Source: Turnera subulata
Taxonomy: Eukaryota; Streptophyta; Magnoliopsida; Malpighiales; Passifloraceae
DNA length: 64,000 nucleotides
Reading direction: 5' to 3'
NCBI GenBank assembly: GCA_028386065.3
Contig: JAKUCV010000405.1
Location: 56,924 to 120,923 of the forward strand
In this document: piece by piece, positions 46,025 through 57,300 of the stretch
How the letters are laid out: each line of letters opens with the position of its first letter
How positions within the stretch are numbered: the stretch's first letter is position 1
The notes under the pieces: model-generated
What the model was told of the DNA's origin: nothing
Database searches by the model: none
Seen by the model: the letters and a program-made list of their open reading frames with translations, nothing else
Translations under genes and position numbers: made by a program

Positions 46025-46505
46025 ACATAAAGCCCAAAATCCCTTAATGTTTATCAACATTGTTCAATTCACTCCCTGTATTTTAAATTCATTCAAATTC
46101 AATGTTTGTATTTGTCAAAATTATTTAATTCACTCTTTATGTTTTAAATTCGTTCAATTCAATATCTTTATTAAAATTTTTCAATTCATCCGAAGTCAAA
46201 ACAAGAAAATATATTCTCTTTTCAGAATTTGAATTGAGTTTTCACGAATTCAAGAAATCAGATATTATTCTAGAAAAAAAGTATTAAAAATATAAAATTT
46301 ACATAGAGGCAAATAAAGTTGACATTTAATTTGACTTGGGAGAAAGTTAATAATTTTGACAAATATAGACATTGGATTGAACAAATCCGGAATAAGAGGT
46401 TAATTGAACAATTTCGACACTTTAAAATGAACGAATTTAAAGCACAATGGATGAATTTAGCAATTTTAACAAAAATATAAAGGAAAGTTTGGGCTTTATG
46501 CCAAA
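46025..46505. mobile_element. Second fold-back element (MITE-like)
   Basis: Inverted ends ATAAAGCCCAAAAT... (about 46027) and, reversed, ATAAAGCCCAAACT... (about 46500) continue into arms sharing GTTCAATTC, TTTAAATTC.TTCA and TTTGTCAAAATTATT. Length is about 480 bp, non-coding. The target duplication is ambiguous in AT-rich flanks. Confidence 0.6.
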
Positions 46506-46712
46506 AATTAAGTTGCTTCTCGTCCAACAAGAAAAAACAAAGTTGCTTCTTTTGATATGTACTGCTTTGCCACATCTTCGGTTCATCAGTGATTCTGTTC
46601 GTTTGTTTGAACTTTGAAGTATCTGGGCCTCCTTCTACATCCTGGCTGGTCCATCCCAACCTGGGCCACATCTTAAACAATAGCATTAGTAAATTTCAGA
46701 AAAGGAGTAATT

Positions 46713-46728
46713 TTTTTTGTCGAAAAAA
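46713..46728 (+). mobile_element. Micro-insertion with A-tract and 13-bp TSD
   Basis: TTTTTTGTCG + A-tract between two copies of AAAAGGAGTAATT (46700-46712 and 46729-46741). Read as the last bases of a LINE plus poly-A. Confidence 0.6.
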
Positions 46729-47080
46729 AAAAGGAGTAATTATGGCAGTAGTCCCTCCATTGTATACATTTTTTTTTTTTGACAAACCCTCGAATTACAC
46801 GCGGTATTTATATCCAACAATCCCACATTTTGGAGGAAAATTTGGCCTCGAGAATTGATGTACAGTACCACCAGGTACATAAAAATTACAACTCTCCCAA
46901 TTGCATGCCAATTTCAAATAATAGAAAAAACAATCCCTTTTTAGTTTTTACATAACTCGGACCCTACCAGCAAACTCTTTTTTTTTTTTTTTCCTTTTGG
47001 TATGTCTACCAAAAGTGCGGTTTCATAAGGTGTGAGCGATGAATATGATGTGATAGTCTTAAAACTTTCAAGATAATGAT

Positions 47081-47097
47081 TTTTTTTTTTTGAACAC
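47081..47097 (-). mobile_element. Micro-insertion with T-tract and 16-bp TSD
   Basis: Eleven T followed by GAACAC between two copies of CTTTCAAGATAATGAT (47065-47080 and 47098-47113). On the minus strand it reads GTGTTC + poly-A. Confidence 0.65.
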
Positions 47098-48180
47098 CTT
47101 TCAAGATAATGATTAATGGTAGTGATATGTATGTTACTGCATGTTTTAGAGAAATTTAATGAGAGTGTCTTGGTATCCATATATTCTCATTGTTGTTATG
47201 AATATATTAAGTCATTTTTTTTGTATGGACATAGTATTCTAAACAAGAATTTAAAGAACGGATCAATTATCAAAGGAAGTGAGGTAAAAATTTACTTTTA
47301 ATTAAAGGTTTAATTATGGTCAAATTGGAGTTGAACCGGTTGTTCTAAAAAATTTAGTCACATTTAGACTAATCCGGTCTAGTTCCAAACTACTCCCTCT
47401 GTCCCTCAGTAACCATTTTGTTATGAACCGTATTTGGCCATGACTTTTTTGCAGGAGAATTGTTGGTGTTGGTTCCTTGCTCGGTTTTCCTGAACCAAAT
47501 CATTCTCACATGGCTTATCGAGGTTCGTTTATTCCGTTCAATATGGCGTATGTTTATCGTTTACTAAAAAAAAAAAACTTTAATTTAATTTTATTGCTCA
47601 TGTTATGATAGCATAGCATATATATCCTTATTTTACACCATATATTCTCCGAAATCGTAATTTAGTTACAAGTTGCAGATTGGGCTCGCTTTTCTGTCTT
47701 TATCAGAATAAAGGAGTGTGATATAGCTTATTAAAACTCACCAAAAGTATATATAAAAAAGTTATTATTCCTTAAGAAGGTAATTTATCTTATCTAGCTC
47801 AGGACTCAACCTAAGAGAATTTTTTTAATTATAACACGAGAATACATTGGTTTTGTTTTCTGGTGGAAGAGAATACAATGATTTAGTTACCACGTGAAGT
47901 AAAGCTTGGTTTTGGCTAATAGTCTCGGTGCATATCTCATAATCAAAAGCGCCTCCTTGGTAGTGGAGATGTAAAAATGGGTATGAATCCTGTTGAAGAT
48001 GTTATATACTTTTGCCTTGAAATTTCCTTCTCTTAATTAAACTTTTTTATGTATCCGAAAAGAATTAAACTTTGATACAAGAAAAAGGAAATAGATTAAT
48101 TCTTTTCTAAAACAAGAATTTCCATGTGAGAACACTCTCTTGTTAGACTTGATCGTAAAAGATAAAATTTTCATGGATTT

Positions 48181-48765
48181 TTTTTTTTTGAGAAACCGAC
48201 ATTTTATAGATTAATATAACTCATCGGTTATTGGGGAAGATTATTTGAGTTGGTTATATCCAGGTCTCTAACTTGGTTCAAAGCTCACCAGGTTAGCTTC
48301 CCTTATGGTCTTCATGATCTGCTGGTTAATTCTGATAGCATCTTAGCCTGGCATGGGCCACCTTGTAAATTACAATTTGTTTGAATTTGTGACTTTTGTT
48401 ATTCTGTCCATGTAACTGTGATTGTAACTGCGATTGCTCTTGTTTTTGGTTTCTGTCATTTTTCTGATGACAACTCCAATTTCTCTTAATAATATATCGA
48501 TTCATCAAAAAAAAATATAACTCATCGGTTACATGGTGTTCTAGACATGGAGGATAGTCCATGTCCCAGACATTAGAACTCTGGGATCAAAAATCTTCAT
48601 GGTCTAAAAAGTGAGCAACCTTGTTCGCAGATCGCTTGACATGACAAAAATGAAAACTTGAAAAAGATGAAAAAAGAGAAACAATGTCCTGAAAGATAAT
48701 CCCCTCCTGACTACGAGGGATGGATTGTGTTCTGACTGCCTGAATAAGGACTGCACAGTCCCATC
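48181..48765 (-). mobile_element. 5'-truncated minus-strand LINE, itself interrupted
   Basis: Flanked by the 16-bp duplication AAATTTTCATGGATTT (48165-48180 and 48766-48781), with a poly-T start. The minus strand encodes an RNase H end (EGIIFQDIVSLFSSFSSFHFCHVKRSANKVAHFL, about 48700-48600). It is broken by a second insertion at 48231-48514. Confidence 0.88.
48231..48514 (+). mobile_element. LINE 3' end nested inside another LINE
   Basis: A 284-bp plus-strand insertion ending ..TTCATC + A-tract, flanked by the 17-bp duplication ATATAACTCATCGGTTA (48214-48230 and 48515-48531) that comes from the host LINE. It contains mostly 3' untranslated sequence and no readable domain. Confidence 0.88.
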
Positions 48766-50244
48766 AAATTTTCATGGATTTATTTTTCGGTTTCGTTTTT
48801 CGTGCTTAATTTAATTCAAACACCAACATAGACAACTTAATTCAAACATCCAACTCGAATCAATAACAATTAACAAACTTTGATAAAGAAAGAACATAAT
48901 TGGGAAATTTTTGTTTGTTATTTATTTGGAGTACTAATATTATTGGAAAGTTTTTCTTTTTCTAACCACATAAAAAGTACGCGAGGAACTGGCGGATAAT
49001 GATAAAAAAATATATAGATAATCTTTTAAAAAATTGAAACGTGAACTGAAAAAAAAAAAGAAAATAAAAGAGATGACTCATTATTAAAACCGATAGTGGC
49101 TAGCTATTTAAGTTTCCCTATTTTGAAAATACGAGCAAAGCCAAAGAGGGAGAATATGCGTCAGCCTTTACGATCATTATTAAAACCCCAAAAAAAGTTT
49201 TATTGGATTCCTTAGCAAGATGACTCCACCACAATTTTAGACTAGTATCATTAGGTTTTGTCTATCTAGGTAGAGGTTTAGATATTTTGGTCTAGATAAA
49301 TTATTATTGGCTTGAGTAATAGAAAATTTTATGTCTTTTTTTCCTCTTCTCTAGCCAATCCCAATTTACGGAGTTGTTATACCCATTGTGAAGATATTCT
49401 TTCGAGCACTATTAGACCTATTATAAGAGTAGTCTTGGAAACGATGTATTTTCTATACACAAGGTATAATTTAAATCCTAAAATGTATTCATAGGATACT
49501 AAACTCTTCACTACTTAAGCTAACAATTGGTGCAAATTCAATGTCTACTAAAATTTCAAATTTAAACTTGTCATTGTCTGAAAATTAGGACCGGCTAAAC
49601 CAGTTATAAGTCCCACAGTATTTAATTTTTATTTAATCAATTTCGTACTTCTTAAGAGCATGGCCAAATACCATTGGAGAAAATAAGAAATGTATTTTGG
49701 TATAGAATATTTGTTTGTACTTACTTAGATCCTTACAGAGAGACAGCTATCACTCACATCCTTTATTAATTTTGTTACTTATGCATTTCTTGTGGCTTTT
49801 TTGGTACGCCTTTCATTCCAAAATTAAACCTAGTTTTGGCAAATTCATCAAATTAAAGAAAAAATAATTTTTTCCAAATGATTAATTTGGGATGGAAGGG
49901 GGTCATGCTAATTTGTGAAAATCTATATTTTTTTTGCATTGAAAAATACATACAATTTTCTCTTTAATACATATATGTGCTATAACAACAGTAAATGATT
50001 TTTTTCATTTCCTAAATATAGGCACCTTGTTCTGGCCTGAAATAACTATTTTCTATTCAATGATCATATGGAGGATAGTAGGTACTGTTAAGGGAAAAGA
50101 TTAAATTTTCAAATCTTATGATTAATTTATGGAAGTATCAATATCATAATTGTGAAAGCTCATGATGCAATAATATTTTATTAAAAAATATATCATTAAT
50201 AATAAAAATAGATGTACTTAACTTGATTTGAGTTCACATTCATT

Positions 50245-50332
50245 AGACCAATACGGCCTAGTCTGAGCGGTAAGTGACTCTATTCCGTTTAAGAGATTTC
50301 GAGTCCTTCTATATGGAAAAAAAAAAATCCTT
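50245..50332 (+). mobile_element. Possible SINE fragment
   Basis: GGCCTAGTCTGAGCGGTAAG resembles a degenerate Pol III A box, and GATTTCGAGTCCT a degenerate B box about 35 bp later; an A-tract follows (about 50320-50330). This is the layout of plant tRNA-derived SINEs, but no target duplication is seen. Confidence 0.3.
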
Positions 50333-51185
50333 ATTGAAAAACTCATCCACCATAGGTGGAGATTCAAATTGGTTCCGAATTAGTTTTGCAATTTTTTTAA
50401 AAATTACATAAAAGCATTGTTCTAATTTGTTATCCTAGATCTAGGAGATTTGGAAGGCATATCTATGCAAGATTCTATCCATAGTATTGATCTGATAAGC
50501 AATAAACACATCAAAGACTTTGTCCTCGAAGCCAGTGATCATTGGTCCATGAGGCCACTCCAAGCAATAGATTTCTAATTTCATTTCTAGCCACATTTTA
50601 CTCATTCATTATTTTCTTTTGCAGTATATTCATTCATTCATGCATATATTCTTTTTCGACTCTACTATTAAAATTCATAGAACTGACTAATCCAGAGGTA
50701 TTATACAAACAAGTTTTCCAACATTAATGTACTCAAAACCAAATATAGTCTTTAAAATTTCTAATTCCAGTACTTGTTAAGTTTTATTTTGTGTTTTAGG
50801 GGGGCATCCATTGAATTAAGTTTTCTTTTTTAACGGAAAATTAATTATTTTATATTTTTGTAGAAAAAAAAAGAGAGAAATAATGAGATTTTCACAGAAC
50901 AAACAAAAACTGGATGGGGGGGCATTCCTTGCTGCTCAAACAATAAACATATATTTTTTTTTATTTAACTTGTTTGTTCGCCAAACCCACACACTCCAAT
51001 ACCACCACCAGTTCCTCTCTGCTACCCCAATTCCAGCAAAATCCCAATCTAGCAGGCACCCGCACCGCACCACCTGCAAAAAAGGCTCCAATTCCAATAA
51101 ACACTACAAAAGCATAGCATAACAGAAAGCCTTACAGCCCCAAAACCATTTTCCAAGAACACAATCTTTTGCAAATTACTGTCTT

Positions 51186-51195
51186 TATTATAAAA
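51186..51195 (+). promoter_or_regulatory. Candidate TATA box of the KNOX gene
   Basis: TATTATAAAA about 150 bp before the start codon, at a sensible distance for a leader of about 120 nt. The only support is sequence and position. Confidence 0.35.
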
Positions 51196-51344
51196 CACAA
51201 CAAGAAGAAAAAACACCAGTACTGATCACTTCTCGCCATAGATAGATACTCACTCCCCTCCTCTCTCTCTAATCATTTGTGGCTTTTTTTTTTTTATTTA
51301 TTCATTTTGTTCCTACCGCAACAGTACTTTAAAACCAAACAAAC

Positions 51345-54300
51345 ATGGATGGAGGCTATGGTCTGCACTCAACGGCCGACTACTCTGACAAGGCTTTGTT
51401 TTCACCAGATAACCTGATTTTGCCGTCGGAATACCAGACCTTCATGTCCTCCTCCGATACTTACCGCCTCCGGATTCCGGTCTACGGCAGCGATGAGCTT
51501 TCTGCTATTTCAGAGGCCGCTTCCATCACACCTGAAATTCATCAACGAGGAGGAGGAGGAGGAGAGGACTACATGGCCACAACTTTGATCAAAGCCAAAA
51601 TCGCTTCTCATCCTTCTTACCCTCGCTTGCTTCAGGCTTATATTGATTGCCAGAAGGTGAACAAAACCCTTCTTTTCAATGATAGGGAGAAAGAAAGAAA
51701 GAAAGAAAGCCAAAGAAAAGAAAAGAAAAGAAAAGTTGCCCAGCTTTTGCAGTTACTCTTTGTTATTCTTCTCCTGTGCAAACAAGTGGGATGCATAGTA
51801 TGAACACCCATGAATAATTGAGGACTATAAATGCTAATACTAGGCTAACTGTTTTCAGTTCTTCGATTACAGTGATGGGCAAACAGTGTTCGTCGAAGCT
51901 TTTGTGGAAGAAAAAACAGTTTGTATTTGCAGTAGAGTACGTTGTTGCAGTTTGTAACTGGTGGTGTGTGCGTTCTTTAAATGCTGACCTAAAGAGAGAG
52001 AGAGCGCTAAGCCTTTCATTCTTTGTTTGCCTAAACAATCCAAACAAACAGTTTGGTTTGCTCAAACTCTGAGCTTTTCTGCAGCGTGTCCCTGTGTAGA
52101 TGGGGAGACTTTTAATTTTTTTTGGTTTTTCTGTTTTGATTTTTAAAGATCCAAGGCGAAAGTAACGTTTTCCAATGAACACCCTTTGTGGCTTTAAATA
52201 CTCACCAGGGACTTTGATTATCGTCAAGGAAGCAGATTTTGTTCACATTCCATGCGGATTTCTCTCTTTCAAGACTGAATTCTTTTGCTCGTCTTCTTTC
52301 TCGATAAACATCATATATATGAAGCATTTGCCATGTCTCTTGATTTATTGTAGTATTTTTTTTCACAGGTCGGGGCACCTCCGGAGATTGCAGGCTTGTT
52401 GGATGAAATCCAGCGGGAGAATGAGTTTTACAGGCGAGAGGGCGCCTCCACGTTCCTGGGAGCTGATCCCGAGCTAGACGAGTTCATGGTGCTTTTCTCT
52501 TTGCTCTCTTTTCTTCTTCTTCTTCTTCTTCTTCTTCTTTTTCCTTCTCTTCCGCGCTGGCGAGGAGGATCTGCTTTGCTTTTATATATCATTCTCTGAT
52601 CTGCCTTCACTTTCATTCTTCTCAGGAAACCTATTGTGATGTGTTGGTTAAGTATAAATCTGACCTTGAAAGGCCTTTTGATGAGGCCACCACTTTCTTG
52701 AACAAGGTTGAAATGCAGCTCCGCAACCTCTGCTCTAGAAGCCTTTCTGGTCAGCCTTCCTTTCTCCTCATTCTCTTTCTTTCTCTGGTCACAGTAGTTA
52801 GCTAGTATTATTACCGTCTTTTTTTTTTTTAATTTCTTTAGTAGTATAAAGGATCCGTCGATTTTTGTGCATGGCCTTTGTTTGCTTCTTCTTATTGACT
52901 GCATTAACTGTGCTACTATAAGTTCTTAAGTAACAAAGCTGCCCCCATGAACCTTCCCTCCTCCATCGTTCAGAGTGAAGGGTAATTGGATTGCAGTACA
53001 TATAGTACATATAACGACGAAGGAAAACCCACATGAATTAATACAACCATAACTCTTACCTTCCCGAGAGAGAGAGTTATTAGTCTGGACTACAACTTCT
53101 TTTCCTGCAAGTAGTACTCATTCAAGGATGTTGACAGACAGCAATAAGGCTCAAAGAACCTTCAAAAATGATACTAAACCCTAGACAAGGAAAGTCACTG
53201 AAATGCTTCCTTGGCTTAGATTAGAGTCTGTTTTAAATCTCCTCTCTGCTTCCTTTTGGTGCCTGTTTTCTCTACATGTTTCTAGATCGTGTGATGTTGT
53301 GTCATGTTTGCCTTGTTTTGTACATGAAATACTGTACTTTAAAGGTCAACAGTCTGCATACATGGACTTTGTAACAGTTGCTAAACCTTTTTCTTTTCAG
53401 TTGCATGTTGCACTACTTCGAGGTTCTGGCAGTTCACACTCAATATTGTTAATTGGTTGTGTTTTTTTTTTTTTTCTCCCTTTCAGTTCTCCTTTCTGTG
53501 TTCTTTTCCCTGTCCTCCTGGCTGTGTCAGAGGGAAACGGGGCATGAAAGTAAAACCTTTTGTTTTCGAGATTCTGAATTTGACGTTTCAGAGTTCAGTT
53601 AACTGATGTAAGTAATAGTACTTTGAAGAGTTTGAGTAACCGCTGCTAGTGTTTTCCCAATGGACTACCATTCACTAAAAAGGATCAGGATCAACCTTGT
53701 TTCCTTCCTATAATGCGAATCTTCCTTGCTATTTCCGGTTAATTAGTGTGCTTGAAAAGTTCTTGAGTTGGGATTTTGTCCTGGGTCCTAGATGTAAGAA
53801 CTCTAGATTTTTTTTTTTGTCTAAATGCAAGAATTCTGAATTAGTCGTTCCCCATCTCTTTCACTCTGGTTAGGGTTTTTCTAATATTGGAACGCAGTTT
53901 TGATAATCTCATAGTAGCCAAACTTTTTCTTGGAGTAACAAATTATTGTTATAACTCATTTCAACTGACTTGTCAAGATGGTACTAACTGGTTTACGGTA
54001 ATGCTGTAGTTGAACCAGTTCCTACAATCAACTCCGAACTTAGCTCTCTGTATTAGCTAGATATTGTGGCTCTTCTTTGGTCTAATTTATTTTTCTCGCT
54101 GAATTAACCTTTAAGGGACACGATTGTTCTGAAATAATTGATTGGATGTGCTTTGAAATGTCTATAAGTGGTCTCAATCTTCCAATTTTGCATGGCAATA
54201 CGGCAAGAATACATGTCTTTTATGGATCACAAGTGTTGTAGACAGTTTTAGCCAACATTTTGTAGGTGGGTTTTGTCCATTTGTTTTCCAAGTCGTCCTG

Positions 54301-57300
54301 ACCATTCCTGTAATGCTTACATGAAGTGGAAAGTATGGAATCTGCCAGTGGCAAAACTGATTACTAAACATTTTCAACTAATAATTTCTCAAGTTGGTTT
54401 AACACTTTAAGAGAGAGCATTTTCTTTATATATCTTTCTTCTCATTTTGGTCTTTCTGTCCTTTTGCTGTGCAAGGCTAAAAAAGAGAGCCAGCAAATGA
54501 TGCTGTGTTTTGCGCTGTTGTACCACTCTCTTTGAATCTAACTTGTCCTAAAAATAAATAGGTCTGCCTTGATTCAATAGGATGGTTGTAGGGAACTGCA
54601 ATGATCATATCTCATTTGGTTGTTACTTTAAGGAAGTTCAAGTTCCAATAGAGCATGCATGAGTAAGGCACATGTATTGTGGGATGTGAAAACTGGACTT
54701 CGGGAATAGTACTTTAAAAGGCTGGTAGTCCGTGCCTGCTGCCTTTGCCTCCATCTTTTCATCAGTTTTATCCACAAAGATGATGCACATGTTGTGGCAA
54801 TAACTAACTGATGATGAGAATCTTAGTCGTTCGTTACTGGTTAAGTTACAAGTACTTAGCATCATTTTGCTTTTTGTTTTTCTTCTTTTTTATTCTGCCA
54901 TTAGGTTATCATCTCTATCCTTTTGGTATTTGTTTTGCTCTTCAAATAGAGAATGTCTTTTTGGGATTTGTTATACTTCTTGTTTGCCTCTCCTTCATGG
55001 TCTTCCTTTGTCAATACTAATAGATATGGGCACGATCGATTCAACTTGTGTAGTTCTTTTTACTTGAAGATGAATTGTTTAAAAGTACTCAAGTTAATTG
55101 GATTTGGTGATGACAATTATGGGAATTGTCTGATTTATCTCTATTGAAGCAAAGCTGCTTCTGTTCCCATTGCAAGATGGGGGAGGCCATGCAATTTTAA
55201 ACAGTTACAGCTGCCTTAATCTCACAGAGATGCATTTTGCTTGAACAATGTAGCTAAAAAAAATTGTGTAGATCATGTTAGTAGTACAGTTTACTGTCCA
55301 AAAAAAATGTTAGTAGTACAGTTTCTTTTTGAACCGAGCTGACCGTCCATGCTAGTATTGGTTGGCAACTATTATTGTTTTTGCTTGGAAGTACAAATTA
55401 CCTTTCAAGCGATCGATGTTCTTAATCATTGTTTAATCACTCTGGATTCTCCTTGATCTTATTTTCCTAAAACTAACATTCTTGAACTTACTGAAAACGG
55501 AAATGGACTAAGATTCTTTACAGATGTCCAAATGCACATAATATATTCTGCATATCTTCACGTGCCCATGGTTCCGCTAAGATGCATATATATGTCAGGC
55601 TGTTAATCTTGTTGGACAATTAATTACTAGCTTTTGCCAACTTTTCATGTCTGGATCGTATGCATTTTGTTCCTTGTTGCACTTGTCGAATATTTAAGTA
55701 GTATTAATATTCTTAATGTGGGGCCAAAGCATGCTTAATGTTGCATTCTTTTCTCCATCCTCGATGGATTGGTTCCCTAGGCCTGCTGCGGCGAGATTTG
55801 TTTAATACAACTTGTTATTATTTTATTTTATTTTTCTGCACAGTTGGTCTTAATTCTAAGTTATAGTAGTAAGACTTAAGACCCCATTCCTCCCTCCTCT
55901 TTTTGATATGTTTACTGGCTGCCTGCTGATGCTAGAGTTGGACATGTTTTGTTCGTGATACCTTTTGTTGGTGACTCGCATGATTCCCCCATTGAAACTT
56001 AATGTGTAATACAAGTTTCAAAGATTTCAATGTGAAACTAGGGGCAAGAATTAATACAGATTCTGTGAGCATAGAAATAGCTTAGATTTTTCCAGTCAGG
56101 CTAGCTTATGCATGTTCACGTCACTGTTTTGTTTATGTTAGTATGGGTATATGCCCTGTTACATGCATGTATTGCTTTGACTCGTTCAGATAGAGAGAGG
56201 CAGAGACTGATGTGCATAATATATAATGCAGTGGTGGCAGGAAATAAGGGTTATAAGGTGGTGGGGCTGTAAGTGTAAGGTAGGGGTGGGGGTGGGGGTG
56301 GGGTTGGGAGGTGATAAATGTGGGGTTAGCCATTGAAGACTTTATGGGGGGTGGGGGGCTTTATGCCCGGGTAGAGCGGGTGGTCGAGTTCAGTTTTTAG
56401 TTCACATGGGACTCCCGCAGATTTTGCTGAGAACCCACCACAGCTTTTTCACTTATTAGTGTGGAAAGAGAAGGCATTGATTATTGGAATTCCATCTCTA
56501 CTTGTCTTTCCTCCCTTCTCTCTACTACTGCCTCCACTACTAACTAATAAGTTGCATCTGTTATTACATTACCAGCTTCTTCTGCTTCTAGTGCTTAGTA
56601 GTTGTCATTAATTACCATGGACATTTGTTCCCTTGTGGACTGGTGGGTCTTTTGTTGCTTCTTTGATTTCGATATTCCGTCGCACGTGTCTGAGTAGTCT
56701 ATGGCTCGGAACGGGGCCTTTTGCTTGGGGGTCCCAAGTGTGCACTTCCATCCTGTTCTAGTGCCATCACCCATGTAGTGGTAGTAGTAGTAGCAAATCA
56801 TAAACATGATTTCCCTTTTTCTTTTTGGCCCACTTGTTCTAAAGATTATTATGGCTTCTTTCCCAGTGAATTCATATCCCATTCTGGTCAGTAGTCGCCC
56901 ATTTGTTGTCGAGTAATTATTGGTTCGGGTGCAATTTCTTATGGGTCAATTGGTCATAGTTGTCTTATGAGGAGATTTTGTTGGATGTTCACCACCACTA
57001 GGCACTATGATGCTACAGGTTATACATCACTCACTGCCAGTATATATTTTTTTTTTGAATCATGACACCCGTAAGTCCCAATACAGTATGTGCATTTATT
57101 TGTTGTTAGTAATATATATGTCTTTGACAAAAAAAGTAATATATATGTCAATAGTCCACTAGATGTATCAAAAAGTGTGTGATGTTTGTGACACTACCTA
57201 TAGTATCTTAAAAATAGACCTTTTCCCGTCTTATGGGATGCCCGTTGTGTTAACTATGATTAAAAGTAATTTATATTCATTTTATGGAGCAAATTTAGAC

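Larger units (their letters stand above)
46506..48164. other. Spacer with two micro-insertions
   Basis: No gene recognised. Two short A- or T-tract insertions with perfect flanking duplications lie at 46713-46728 and 47081-47097. Confidence 0.4.
48782..51344. other. Spacer and upstream region of the KNOX gene
   Basis: No protein gene recognised. 50245-50330 looks like a possible tRNA-derived SINE (see separate entry). The last 300 bp are rich in C/A and CT runs and probably include the 5' leader of the KNOX transcript. Confidence 0.35.
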
